Shown in pieces: positions 49,242-62,300 of a stretch of 64,000 nt of DNA (position 1 is its first letter; the number at the start of each line of letters is the position of its first letter). Location of the stretch: positions 292,344-356,343 of the forward strand of contig NMRA01000170.1 in assembly GCA_002633005.1 (NCBI GenBank). Direction: 5' to 3'. This stretch comes from Phoronis australis (taxonomy: Eukaryota; Phoronida; Phoronidae). The position numbers and the translations under genes are program-made. The notes below the pieces were generated by a model, which was not told where the DNA came from, made no database searches, and saw nothing but the letters and a program-made list of their open reading frames with translations.

Positions 49242-51971
49242 TAGGGACGTGACAATTTTTTTTTTCAAAACTTACCATTAATTTTGATGTTATTAGAAAG
49301 CTCTCATCAAGAGCTTTCCAAAAATATCTTTTTTACATTTGTATCTAAAATACTTCCAGAGATATTGCATTGTAATGATCGCTTTTGAAGCTACTAATTC
49401 TCCTATTGTTTTAGCCCAAAACATGACGCATTATATTAGTATTTTTTACAACATATAATCATAACTTCGCCAGTTCTCAACCAATTTAAATGAAACTTTT
49501 TGTTTGAAAGATAATAATGTTTAGAATCTGGTTTGATAAACACCAAAACAATTCTCGACTGGAATGATTAAATGATTGTAATTACGTTAATTAGTAAGAG
49601 CAAATTCTCGCAATTCTTTCTCTAGATGTAACACTAATAGGATTCTAAAGCTACGGGAGCTTAATTAAGAGTAACAATACTTAAAAATACAACTTTTTTG
49701 TTAATTATACGCAGAAAATAAGTATTAATTAGTAATCAACTAATTACCAAAACGGACTTGAATAACCATAGTATCTTCTTTATTGTCAGTACATGAACAC
49801 TTTCTATAACAAGAGCAATACGGAACTGAAAAGCAAGTCAATGCTCTCCTCAATGTGAGCACACCACCCTTCATCACGATTCTAAACGTAGTTTGGAGCA
49901 GAGCGATGTAGGCAATGTATGAGACATTGTGTGATACCCAACAAAGCACAGACACTTCAAACACTGATGCACGCAGTAGAAGATGTGGATGAGTGTCCAA
50001 TTTTGTAGAATGAGTGTGTTTTGATTTCAAAACACTATTGATGTCAAAAGTAATACAAAATTGACTTACAACTTTAAGAAATAGAAAAAATATATACATA
50101 AATGTCAAACCCATCCGAAAATATGAAGGCGTCATTATCTCTTTCATAGAGCTTATATGCTGAATTTCATGAAGATTCATCAAGGAACTCGCATGACACC
50201 GAGGCAATCGTAAAAATAAAACAAAAAAAAAATAAAAAATTGCCAGTACGGGTCACCACAGTAGTTGAACCTGCCCAGAAATCCGCGTCAGCAGTAGCCT
50301 TCTCGTCATTATGATCATTTCAGAAATTTGGCAAACAGGAAAGCCGATGTCACCAACGTACTCATGTTTTTAAATTGCCAGCAGGTGGTGCAAAATATGC
50401 CATTGTTTGATAAGGAAATAATCAAATAATAACGGTAACGATGAAATATTACCATACTCATTTACACAAAAAAAGTCTTGCAAAACAAGACTCGCCAAAT
50501 TGTAATGGTAACTGGCACACCGGAAGACCCAGGATTGTTTTTAAACTAGTACTTCATCAGCATATTCACAGTGTAACAAAACATACCATCCTCAACATAA
50601 GTACCCTACCAGCCCAATACGTGTTGTGACACTTTTTCTCAGCAGAAAACTAAATCTTTATTAACAAAATCTGCAACTAATTCATATTTATGTATATCAT
50701 AGTCCAAAGCAGAGTATTCATCTTCTTCTTCTTGCCAATAACTTATTATGTATTTTTGCTCTTCCAGGTACTGACGAGCTAAGCCAGGTTTATCAGAAAC
50801 TAGCGACAACTTTCTTTTCTTTTTTGGTGGCATCCTGAAAATAAAAAAAAAATATTGAAATTTGTGATTCTGAATGTTTATACACTGTACCAAGGAAAGT
50901 CCTTTTTGCAAATGCAAAAGGTAATTGTACTCCACTGGCTGTGTATTAAAATGAACTAAAAATTGGCTAACAATAATGCACTTCATTTCAGCACTGAAAA
51001 CACTGAAATGTTGTTTTGCAAAAATGACATCTTATATCAGTTATCAAAGAACTTTGTTTCCATCTAATTTTCTTGAGGTGACATGGTAAAGAAACCACTT
51101 TAACCATAAAAATATGTTGAAAACAAAGAACAAAATTTCATATTGAAATTTATCAAGCAAGTTTGAAATAACAAGAACAATGAAAATGCATTGATGAAAT
51201 CATTTCTTCTGTCAATATGAATATAAAGGATTTCAAAAATGTTCACAAAAGGCTAGCTCATCCAGCAATGTGCACTGTTAACATTCGTCAGTCAGCTGTT
51301 CTTTGTTTGGCAGCCGCTGTTCATTTATTTAACAAATAAACCAATCACATTGTCAGAACCATGTCACATGACCTGGGCTCCTGCGACAAAAATCAACAAG
51401 AATCATTGTATTTAGACCACAAATAACAATTAATATCTCCAAATGTAAATCTAACTTGTACTTGGCGACTTTCAAAACGCAAAACAATTGCAGAAAAGGA
51501 ACAGGTCATGAGAAAAAAGATTCGTTTCAAGACCAAGCAAATTTCCGTTCATCCAACATGGCCGTAACACTACAAATCCGAGTACCTTAGTGGGGGATTG
51601 AAAAAAACTATGAGGGCATCGATAGATTTTCATAGAAACCGGTATGTAGATTCATAAAGGGTTAAATTTATGCGATGTGATATATTCATACAGCAATGTA
51701 ACTTACCTGAAGAAATGCGATGACTTGACGATGAACAACAACTTTCCTATTCGAGCAGCATGGGAATGAAAACTTGAAAACAACTTATTTCATGACATAT
51801 ACATTCAGGAATCTGTGTTCTATGTCATTAAAACCTCCGGTTCTTTGTTCCTACAGTTTTACGGAGAGCAAGTGGATTTTCGAGGGATTGGTTGAAGCAA
51901 TGGTTAATCAGCGGTGACCGCCATTATCGGAGAACCAATCAGCGATTAGATAAAATTATGTCACGTCCCTA
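49242..51971 (-). mobile_element. 2.7-kb element with short inverted ends
   Basis: TAGGGACGTGACA at 49242-49254 reappears inverted as TGTCACGTCCCTA at 51959-51971. ACGTAAACA just outside on the left and ATGTAAACA on the right match in 8 of 9 bases and may be the target duplication. Ends beginning TAGGG with an 8 to 9-bp duplication suggest a hAT- or Mutator-like element; the alternative is a 2-bp TA duplication. It carries a small spliced-looking gene (next entry) and no transposase I recognise. Confidence 0.65.
50639..50833 (-). CDS. 64-residue NLS-bearing protein, spliced-looking gene in a TIR element
   Basis: The minus strand has acceptor tattttcag directly before GATGCC, then an open frame of 64 residues starting MPPKKKRKLSLVSDK, with YLEEQKYIISYWQEEEDEY in the middle and ending VNKDLVFC, stop TGA. 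The start has a strong basic nuclear-localisation-like motif (PPKKKRK), followed by an acidic central part. A consensus donor (CTTCAG then gtaagt) at 51707-51701 on the same strand could end a noncoding first exon, giving an 872-base intron. A CCAAT-containing stretch (51934-51944) lies near the element end. I recognise no family. It could be a small accessory protein or the N-terminus of a decayed transposase. Confidence 0.45.
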   Translation of the reverse strand: MPPKKKRKLSLVSDKPGLARQYLEEQKYIISYWQEEEDEYSALDYDIHKYELVADFVNKDLVFC

Positions 51972-53110
51972 ATGTAAACAGGCAAAAGCATATCCCCATG
52001 AAAAAGTTACTTGTTTCAAAATACAGTGATTAACATCGAGTGAAGCATGCATATATGCTCTTTGAATTGTAATTAACACATACCATCTTTCCTGAGATAA
52101 TTAAGTCCGCATAATTTGGACTTATCCATGAAAATCTCAAGGTTCACTCAAGCTTCCCTTGTGGGGTGCCATTTTGAGGAAATTGCGCGAAATCATGTCA
52201 ATTCACATATAAGAAGTTCACGGGACACAAATTTTACAAGTTCCTCCGGATATCCTCTCATGCTATTTTTTGCAAATGTCAACTGTCAGGTCATGTGCTC
52301 TGCTCAGTCTCTTGTTGTGGTTTAATTCATGTGATGTCTATTGACCTACATTATGGTTATCACACACCATCAAAAAGTTAACAGCCTCAAAAATTCTTCG
52401 CCAAAGTCATCTTAATTCCTGCACACATAATTTATTGAGGATATGTATAGAACCAGAAAGGATCGCAAGTGAAAGTGCCCTTATAAGTGATAACTTTAAG
52501 TGTAAAATGTATTTTGACGATCGAGGTGAAAATCATCCATTTAAAGTACTCATGGATGAGATTAGTACAGGGACTGATGGGGAGTGTTATAGCCTCTCGC
52601 CAGTCATCTTGGGGCTACGTAATTGAGCTGCATTGAGCTCCGCTTGATCACATATGTGTCAGAGCGAAACTTAAAATACAAGACAACTTGACAAGTTCGC
52701 TCTAATAATCCTGTTCACCTGGATAAAAATGGCACTGCTGTAAAGGAAATCACTAGTTAATCAATTAATTATAAATTTTAACCAACTTTTTTGGCTTTTT
52801 CAATTATTTATGATCTTATTCAATCATCAAACAATAATTGATTCACCATTCACATATTCCTCCAATCCTGTGACGCAACTTCTGGTAAAGGAAAAAATAG
52901 GTGGTCGTAGAATCAATAATTATAAAAATTTCTTTAAACTGAACAACAAATTTCACCCGATTGCTGTAGTGAAATATAATGCCATGTATGATGTTCTAAT
53001 ACATTATCTATCTTGAGATTTATGCACAATTCCAAGTTCAAGCACAACGTAATAACAGAGATCAAACTGTGTGTAATGTAGTTTGACAATTTCTCTCTCC
53101 ACCTCTGTAG
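51972..53110. other. sequence before the first IKK coding exon
   Basis: AT-rich, no exon recognised. If the promoter proposed at 48764 is right, this is the end of IKK intron 1. Confidence 0.5.
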
Positions 53111-53349
53111 ACTTCCAGACGGGACCTGTGTTGAGTGGAAAACTTGCCTGCCTTCCACCTGAACATGAAGGAGAAGATATCGTTCTGAAGTCTTGGTTAT
53201 ACAAGCCTCAGCCACAACGTGAAGGAATGGCCGTCAATGTAGCTCACAATCCTTTTCTTGCTTCTGGGAAGAAAAAGGCTGGTGACTGGGTGAACCAAAA
53301 AGTTATAGGAACTGGAGGATTTGGTTCTGTGACTTTATGGAAAAATGAG
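53111..53349 (+). CDS. IKK: IKK first coding exon
   Basis: Acceptor cacctctgtag, donor gtatgg. The proposed start is ATG at 53227 (G at -3, G at +4), giving 27 residues before GTGGFG, against 21 in human IKK-beta. The frame is open further 5' through the whole exon ([20 protein letters not shown] and so on), so a longer N-terminus from an upstream exon is possible. The segment ends [19 protein letters not shown]. Confidence 0.85.
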
Positions 53350-56300
53350 GTATGGTATGATGTGTTGTGTTGGCGGTGTTGAGTCATTGTTTGACATGGG
53401 TTATTACAAGGTCTTCATGATAGAAACTGTTGTACCGTATTTGCCCTAATAAGCGCCCATGCCCCTATAAGCGCCCCCACAGGTTTTCAGACTTCGCTAA
53501 AACAAGCGCCCAGTCCATGACCGCTGTGTACATGCGAAAATTGCCTTACCAACAGTTCTAAAATTCTTCGATAAGGTGTTCAATTTATCAATAAGATCCG
53601 ACAGTCCTGAAAAAATCATTGTGCGCAGAATTTGTAGACCACGAGCCTCGCCGCTATGTCGGTATTTAGCCGTGACTATACATTTCAAACTTCCGCCATG
53701 CTTCAAAAAGAATGCAAGCGCGAATCGAAGACTAATAAAAACTTGGCCTTTGATCAGTTAAAAGCACATGGCCAGGAAGCGCGCTCTACATTCAAGTACA
53801 TGTCATCAAAGATTAGTCTTCGGGAACTATCTATTCATGAAACGAGTAGCATAGCATCGGCAAGAAGTAAATACTGGCACTTATTTCCGAAAGTTTCTAA
53901 TACCGTAAAAAACGTTTGTGTTATTTTTAAGGGGAAATTATTAAATGAGTCGTAATTGGTGTTTTTAAAGTCAAAATGACCGACTATAGTGAACACTTTA
54001 GCACCCTTACACCCCCCCCGAATCTCCTGAAAAATAACTGTTAGACTGTCACACATCCAGTCACCTGGTGACTCAATGACATTGGCCTTACCGAGACAAT
54101 TCAGTCTTGAACGTTTATTAGCAGATGAGATCACCAAGTGCCAAATAAAACACGTTCTAAATAAAACACGTTCTGCTTTACTGCTTGTTTTAATTTCCTT
54201 AGTTACAATGAACACCTAGATCGTTAATCGCGTTTACTCTGGCAAATGAACTCTGATTACACGCACGTGCTCGCTCACTCACAATTACACAAATGAACTT
54301 CAAAACAAACATCACATGCCAACCACATGTGATTGTCCAGAGATTTTTCTCGTGTTGCGGAGTACGATCTAGCACAGATTTGGACTTAATAAGCAGTTAA
54401 TCCCGACTCCACAAGAAGTTAGGGACACTATTTAGAAAACTTAAGGAAGACTTCACGTAATTTGTTGAATCGAAACCATATTTTTACTCAAGAATTCAAG
54501 TTGACCTATCGGCGACCGCGAGGCAGTGACTGTTTCATAAAGAAATATTGAGGACTTAAGATAGAATTGGTCTTCCACTCCACTCAACTCGTTTTGAAGA
54601 ATAATTTATAAAATCTCAGGAGAAGTGCACAGTGTCTGAGAATTTACACACAACATCTAGTTGCTGAGATAATTTCTATAAATTATTTATAGACTATGAT
54701 GCACTCATAATTTCTTGGCTCAACCTCTATTCAGTAATTGTGATGTCTGAGCATAAATTTCTATCTTACGTCTTAAGTCACTTTCAAGAAACGTACCGCT
54801 GGTTCGGAAGATTGAAAATGGATAAACTAGAGACAGATACTGAAGTCAATGGAAGTAATTCTTAACAAGTGCTGGAAAAAAATTCAAATGATAACAGGCA
54901 AATTAAATTTAAAACAACTGTCATAATTTATGCCATATCTTCACCTTGACCTTCACTGCATCATTCAATCAGACACTGCACTATTTGTTGGAAGAAATCA
55001 CTAGTGTTAAGAAACTTCAAACCCACGAAAACCGAATGTCTGTCATTTGATTACTAATAATACGGACTGTCAAACTGATAGCATTGATGAAACAACATAT
55101 TTATTCTTTCTTTATATTTAAACTTCTCACGGTCAAGTATCAAATCCTGGAGATTCTCAAAAAGCCAATATTCCTTTTTTACTTTTTCTCACCGAAATTG
55201 AAAGTACTGAAGATGGCTCAGATTCCGCCGAGAAGCTTCTATGAATGAATGCTGTCATCAAACTTGTATGATCTTGCGCATTCTGACGTACTGTCCATTC
55301 ACCAGACAGTTAAAAATTATTCAATTAGGGACAAAAATGGTTGATAACATTGCCATTTTTTGATTTTACTTAAAACAAAGTTACAGCTGATGAAAAATTC
55401 ACCAACTGGTGACAGTTTTGCCATACAGACCTTGTTTTCTAAAAAAAAAACATTTTGGTTGAGAGACTTTAATGACAAATTTCTACTTTCCTGTTATATT
55501 GTTTCTCAAACTGAAGAATTTTGCCATATGTGGTCCCCCTTTCTACATTGTTCTAGTTGTAATCTAAGACTTCTTTTGAAGGGTACTGTCAGTTTATTAA
55601 AGTAATCATACTAACATGTTGAGTTTTTAAAAATATTTCCAGGTGATCAGTGCAATGGGCCCACTTGCGAGGTCTGCCTGCGCACCTCTGGTACAAAGTA
55701 TATCAGACTGCCTGCAATTATTTTTTTAAAACATGTTGAGTTATTTTGCTCTCATTTATTTTTATTTAAACTATTGGGTTTTCGGCAACTTATCCCCCAA
55801 ACTGTCGGTGAGTTGTTGGAGCTTTCATTTGTATTCTCGACTTCAGGTCACAGATCAAACACTGGCCGTGAAGAAATGCAAGGTTCAGTCAGAAATGACA
55901 GAAAAACACAAGTCACGGTGGCGACTTGAGGTGCAGATTATGATGCAGAAGATCAACCACCCAAATGTGGTGACAGCACAGCAGATTCCAGATTGTATTT
56001 TAGATGTGTTTCAAGAGGAGCTCCCCCTATTGGGAATGGAATTCTGTTCCGGCGGTGACTTGAGGAAGGTGAGTTAGTCTCGCATTCTGAGTAACCAGTG
56101 ACACCGTCATTGATGATGGTTATAATGTCCTACTTTAGTTATCTTCAGCTTGAGTAACAGACTTGATTCAGCTTCTTGTTTGCGGAACAGCAAATTTGGG
56201 AACGACACAACCATGATGCACTGAGCATACCTTCAGATTCAATAACATCCGTTAAAAAAGTAACAACGGTGTAATTAAAATTAATGGTAAAGTCATGTAT

Positions 56301-59300
56301 GTGTGGACATACAATAGAAATTACTTGTTAAAAATATGCAAACTCACTGACTCTGAGACAGGGTGGTCAAACATTTGACCACCTAGTATGTTACACGCTG
56401 TCTCCAAGTAATTTAGTTTGCATACTTTTAACATGACATCAGGAGACGATGAATAATCGATTTTATCAGAAATTACTTAGCATCCATGAAACTCTATGGA
56501 TCCATTTCTTTTCATCTGCTTTGTTTTCCTCAGATATTGCAGCGGAAAGAAAACTGTTGCGGTCTGTCCGAATATATGGTGCGTAGTATTACACAAGACG
56601 TCACATTGGGTATGGAGTATTTACATTCTAAAAGGATCATTCACCGAGATATCAAACCTGAGAATGTTGTCGTTCAGTTAGAAGATGGAAAGGTAAGAGT
56701 TGACTCTCAGAGGACATGGATGCAATTTCAATGGGCTGACATGTCGGATATCTGTTCTGCCCTGGGGGTGGTGAAATGCACCCCTCCCTATGATAAATTT
56801 TGTGCATTTGGCAAAAAATGATCCTAGCATAGGTCATGAGCTGCAATCATAACCGTTATGAAGTGACACATTGACCTCTACTAACTAATCAAGGCATTGT
56901 GAGAATTCCTTGGTGTGGTGACTATTAGGCCATTTTGTCTGTTGTATGCAGTATCATATTGTATGTGATCTAATGTTACATTAAATATTGTTGGTTTTTT
57001 CATAATACTTGGTGCTACAATAGTATTACATTTGTTAGTAGGTCAGCTGTCACCACATCCTACGTGGCGATACATTTTTGATTAATTAGGTCTCCTGTTT
57101 CTGAAAGTACTGGCTGATCTACTTTTGGTATTAATTAGATGTTTTCCAATATGTACTGCATGGGGGTGTAATCGTAAAAACATTTGTTGGACATAAAATC
57201 GAGAATACAAGAACATTTGGGAGTGCATGCTTTGCCGTCTTGAATGAATATGATAATTGCATACGTGTCATATTGACATAAAAGAATTATTTCCGCTGAT
57301 ACACGCAAGTGATTGTTTCTTTAGCTCATGTGTTTGTTTTCTTTGTTTTAAACGTTGCAAGGTGTTACTGAAACTTGATACTCCCTTGTAGACAGTGTAC
57401 AAGTTGATCGACTTGGGATACGCTAAAGACTTGAGTGAAGGCAGCATTTGCTCTTCATTTGTAGGCACCTTCCAGTACCTCGTAAGTATTATGTTAGTGC
57501 ACTTCTGGCTTCTGTTTTAGGAGAAGTGGTTTAAGACTTAAGTTAGAAATTCGATCTTGTGCACCACGCATTGAACTATTTCTGAAAACTACTTTTCACT
57601 TGTGCCAAAGTCTCTGAGATGGCACTTTCTTCTTGCTTTCTCTTCTTTACACTTCACATTCGAAGTCGAGTATTCTGAAGTGGTTCTCATTCATTCCCTT
57701 GCATACATTCATTCACTCACTAGTAAGACCGAGCTCGGAGCAGTATGAGACACTTTTGGGCAATGCTCAGTTGTCTGCCAGTGTAGCCAGGATTCGAACC
57801 CATGTCTCCCAAACAGGATTCCGGAGCTCAAACCTCTTGGCCACACTGTCTCCTCTGTGCGCATAACTGCTACTTACCGCTGCTAGAGTGCGATGCACTC
57901 ATAGTTACAAGGCTAATCCTTTTTAGCTATTGTTAAGCGGAGCAGAAGTCCAAGTTTCTGTACTAAGTCGCTTTCATGAAGCAGACCCCTGGGCTCTGTT
58001 TCATGAGAAATTACTTAACATTAAAAGGGAAATTTCACGCCTGTTGGGTTGTCAATGTTAAATTCTTCATCCGGAGTTTAAAAACATTCATTACCATGTT
58101 CATCCATTCTTGAACTGTTGAATGAAGCAGTAAATCAAATAAAATGCAGTGCCCTCATGCATCGTTTTCGAATTCGCAATTTCAGGGTTACATAATCTCA
58201 ATAAACTCCGAAGCCTGTTCTGGAGTTGCTGTTGGTTTCAATCTTTTATGTGGAACCACAAATAGAATGCTAGTGTGGTAAGGAATATTATGAGACAGAT
58301 TTTATGAGAGTAAAAGATCCGACTTGATTTTTCTTCTTTAGCCAAAATACACGTCTATGTTAGAAATTTAGTCAATCTCGTCGGCTTCCCTTATACGCAA
58401 TTTTAAAAGTTTCTTTTGCGTAATGTCTAGCACCTCAATGTTTTGTAATCTATGCAAATTGTCTTATTTACTAGTAGTTGTGAACTTCGAACTTTGCTGA
58501 AGTGAGATTAAATTAGTGTTACGCTGGACATAGGAAATTTTATTTTACATTTTTATGCGCCCACATATTTATATGTGGACGCATTATGCCGTCATCTCCG
58601 TCCGGCGTCCGCTGCTCTATCTCCAAAACCCTTTGACATATGTTCATGAAATTTTGCACATATGTTCCTTGTGTGGATGGGACGGCATAAGCGAACTTTC
58701 GGACATATCCAACAACCGGTGTGCCCCCTAGTGGCAATTATAGTTTTTTACGCTTAACCTCTATATCTCCAAAGGTCCTCGACGTATTTTCATAAAATTT
58801 GGTATATACTTTAGGCATCTATTTGTGAGGTGATGTTATCTTCCCGTTCTCGGATGGATTTGTTGTTTTGTGCCACCTAGTGGCCATTTTTACTGTTTTT
58901 TAGTCTGTTTTTTGACGTCCACCCCTCTATCAGCCAAACCGCTCTAAGGATGATTGTGAAAATTGGTATGTATGTTCTCAGTGTGTAGAGGACGGTTGAC
59001 GATAACGAATTCGACTACTGTGGCGCCTCCTACTGGTAGTTTTGTTTTGTTTTGCGTCCATAGCTGCATCTCCTAAACACACTGCAAGATCTTTATTAAA
59101 TTTAGTAATTGTATTTATACGAAGCTAACAAGAGACGATGACGTCTTTCAGGCGGATCCAATGAACGCTGTGCCCCATAGTGACTAGTTTGTTTTTCCGT
59201 TTTCCTTTGTTTTTCTGAAGTTCTTTGACAGATTTTTATGAAATTTGGTAAATAGCTTGCTATTAAGGGGGCGATGGCATGTACTCGTTTTCAGATGGAT

Positions 59301-62300
59301 TGGACGTTTTTGTGGCATCTAGTGGCTATTTTTTGAAACAAATAAACAACCCTAGAAGCGCATCGTTTACGGTGCATTCGTGGGCATATTTCAACACTCC
59401 GCGTTGCTCTTGTTATAATAAAAAGTAAGCAACACCAAGTTAATGGCTGAGTACCATAGTCACCAATCTTTTGAGAAATTGTAGGCGTTCACAACTATGT
59501 TGGAGCGTTTGAAATTTAAAGAATACCATGATATTATTTGCAAATCATTTTTGTCTAAAACTTTTTGTGATTTTACCTGCGGTGTAAAATAATCAGACAT
59601 ACAACCCAAAAGGGTTGCAAGTTCTTAATTAGTGAAGCAGACCCCTGTCCACTGGTGTTTTCTAGGTGAGCCTGTAAGTCCTTGACCTTTAAGAATCTGT
59701 TGTAAATTTAATGTTAAACATGGTTTTGTGCAAACGAGTTCTTGTTCCTGTGGAAAGGAATACCTATGACCGTAAATAACCTACTTGTTATAATTACTTT
59801 TATTAGATCTCTATTTAAGTTACGTCCTGTAGACAGCATGGTGTTGAATATATGTATATGTAACTATTTTTATAGGCTCCAGAGTTGATGGCAAAAGAAA
59901 AATATACAAGTTCCGTCGACTATTGGTCGCTGGGTATCATTGTGTTTGAGTGCATTACAGGGTTCAGGCCTTTCTTCCATAACTTGCAACCAGTCAAAAC
60001 GTGAGTAATATTCATTGTCTGTGGTGTCCGTCCAGTGACTCATGGCCAGCATTGGAACTGCCAATTCTAAAAAATGACTGCTTGGAAGGCACAGCCAAGA
60101 GAGAACACACGTCCTGTTTCAAGACAACTTTAGCGAAAACTGTGATTAAACGAAGAGTTTCAACATATTTTCTGATTGGTAAATTATATTGAAACCTCCA
60201 ATTAGTTGTTTTAGACGTAAAGCGAGATAACAGATTACTACCATCTATTTTTATCGTAAATGGGACAGTGACGATGAGCAGAAGCTGGCAGCCATGTTTT
60301 TCAGGTGAATACCTCCCTGTTCTGTAACAACAGGGTGACCTCATTTGGAATCCTCGCATATTTGAGTGTCAATCTTGTGAACTTGGACCCCACTTTTCAA
60401 ATCGTAGATGAGATTATGATAATGTCTATCATAGTTATGAATAATCATCAGCCGTGTTACCTTCAGCTGTAATAGAGCCTGCATGTTCAGCCTATTGGCA
60501 TTGTTCTCGTGTGATCTTTGTTTTGCTACATCACGTTGTCTAAGAGATGGATTGGATGAGATTGACACTTTCCCTGTGTCTCAGAATGGTTGCACATTTT
60601 GATATTTTAAAGTTTTTTAGATTTATTTTGACATAAATAAGTATTTCGTGTGCAAGTTTTCTGATAGACGTGTATTGTTAAGCGCGACATTCCATTTGCA
60701 GTTAACAGCCTTATTTGAAGGTTTGTTCGACTGGATGCTGTCATGGTGCTCCAAATACAAAGCCTGCCCGTCGTGTTTAACAAAACATGACCAGGCGAAG
60801 TATAATTTACAGTAGGTCACATTTTGTGGTTCGAAATCTAATCCACATTATATCTCTTTACATTTTGGTACTGGTGTTCCTACATGGTTGTAATTATCTA
60901 ATCAACATTTTCATATTTTTATGTCCAGGCATAACTTGGTGATTCGCAAGGCAGATGAAAGTATTTGGGCTATTATGGATGCAACAGAAACACCCGACTT
61001 TAAAAAGAAACTTCCCCAGCAGACTCAGTTATGTAGGTTAGTATAATGCGCAATATGTCTGGAAGGCTCCTTGGTACACAACGCTTACATAATTCAGGCC
61101 GTAAATATTTTACAGTAAGTTGTAAGTTTAGTGACAAAAAGGTTTTCTTTGTGTCAAAAATGTTCACAATGTTAAGTTTATGATAAGAAATTATTTTTTC
61201 AAATAGTTCTGTAAGTTTTAAATAATGGGGGAGATCTTTATTTGAGCAACCCTGGTCATCCTTACAGTTGCAATTATTGCAGCGTAACTTGTCATGGTTT
61301 ACAATGAGTGACCTTGATTTTTCAGGACGTCACGGGCCTATTTTGAACAGTTCTTACGACTAGTTCTTCAGATAGACGCTAAGAAGAGAGGTGGTGGATT
61401 TGGGGAGAATAAAAGGCCAAGATGCTTCACACTTCTTGACAACATTCTTAATATGAAGGTAATAGAGGATAGCTGTGAGATCACATTGATAGTAGACTAT
61501 TTGACTGTGACCGTTTGGTTGACTTCTTTTTCGTCTTGGGTTACAGTGCCTTCGTAGAGGCCACATCTTGGATGGCCACCAAAACAAATGGCTTCCAGCA
61601 TTCTTATTAATGCCCGTTTACTTTCTGTGTTTGATACAAATGTTACTCAACTTGTCCTTACAACCATTTAATAGAATTTTAAAGATTATTCTTTCAGTTA
61701 CAGAGTTCGAGAACAATTTCCTTCTTGTTTTTACCAATGTTCAAATTTAAGTTGTCTCCACTGGTAAGATTTTGGAATAATTTCCAAACCAATAATTTTT
61801 TTCCACGGAATAGACAAAATAGTTGTTCACCAAGTATAAAACACCAATTAAGAGTTTCACATAATCATGTGCTAAGTAGGACCCTCTGTTCACCAGATTG
61901 TTATCGTATAGGAGTATCGGAAAGATAAGTGTCTTCCCATGTGACTATACAAATGCCTGTTCACATGTCTAAGTCTTGTGGACTGTTACATCACTAGTGC
62001 CACCTGGTGATTTTCAGATTGCTAATGGGGACACTTCTGTTTCAGCTGATACATATTCTAGACGTGTCCGCTAATCAGATCTACTCGTATCCCGCGCCAG
62101 AGAGTCATTCCTTGGAGGAAGTACAAGTGGCACTTGAAATGGAAGTCAAGATGCCACTGGCCAACCAAGAGTTACTGCTGCCAACAGGGTGTTCTCCAGA
62201 CTCAAAACAGAGCGTCACTCAGTGTGGGGATGCGGAGGTGAGCCTTTCCTGTCAGAGCAAATACTCGTGAATTGGGGAAGTCTCATGCTCTGTAACTACC

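Larger units (their letters stand above)
57482..59875 (+). other. IKK intron with SINE and CTCF-box repeat
   Basis: Besides the SINE at 57735 and repeat copy C at 58554-59411 it holds copies of a dispersed motif (gaagcagacccctg near 57980 and 59640). No extra exon recognised. Confidence 0.6.

Noticed and set aside
49740-50207. 155-residue minus-strand open frame
   Set aside because: Runs partly through an eroded copy of the CTCF-box repeat and has hydrophobic low-information content; no recognisable domain or splice support.
53656-53955. 99-residue open frame on the + strand in an IKK intron
   Set aside because: Lies in the GCGCCC-block repeat, matches no family I know and would interrupt IKK; possibly a transposon remnant, not supported as a gene.
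57781-57853. tRNA-Ser/Leu-like sequence on the minus strand
   Set aside because: Has A and B boxes but not a complete cloverleaf, and continues into a non-tRNA body; called a SINE instead of a tRNA gene.
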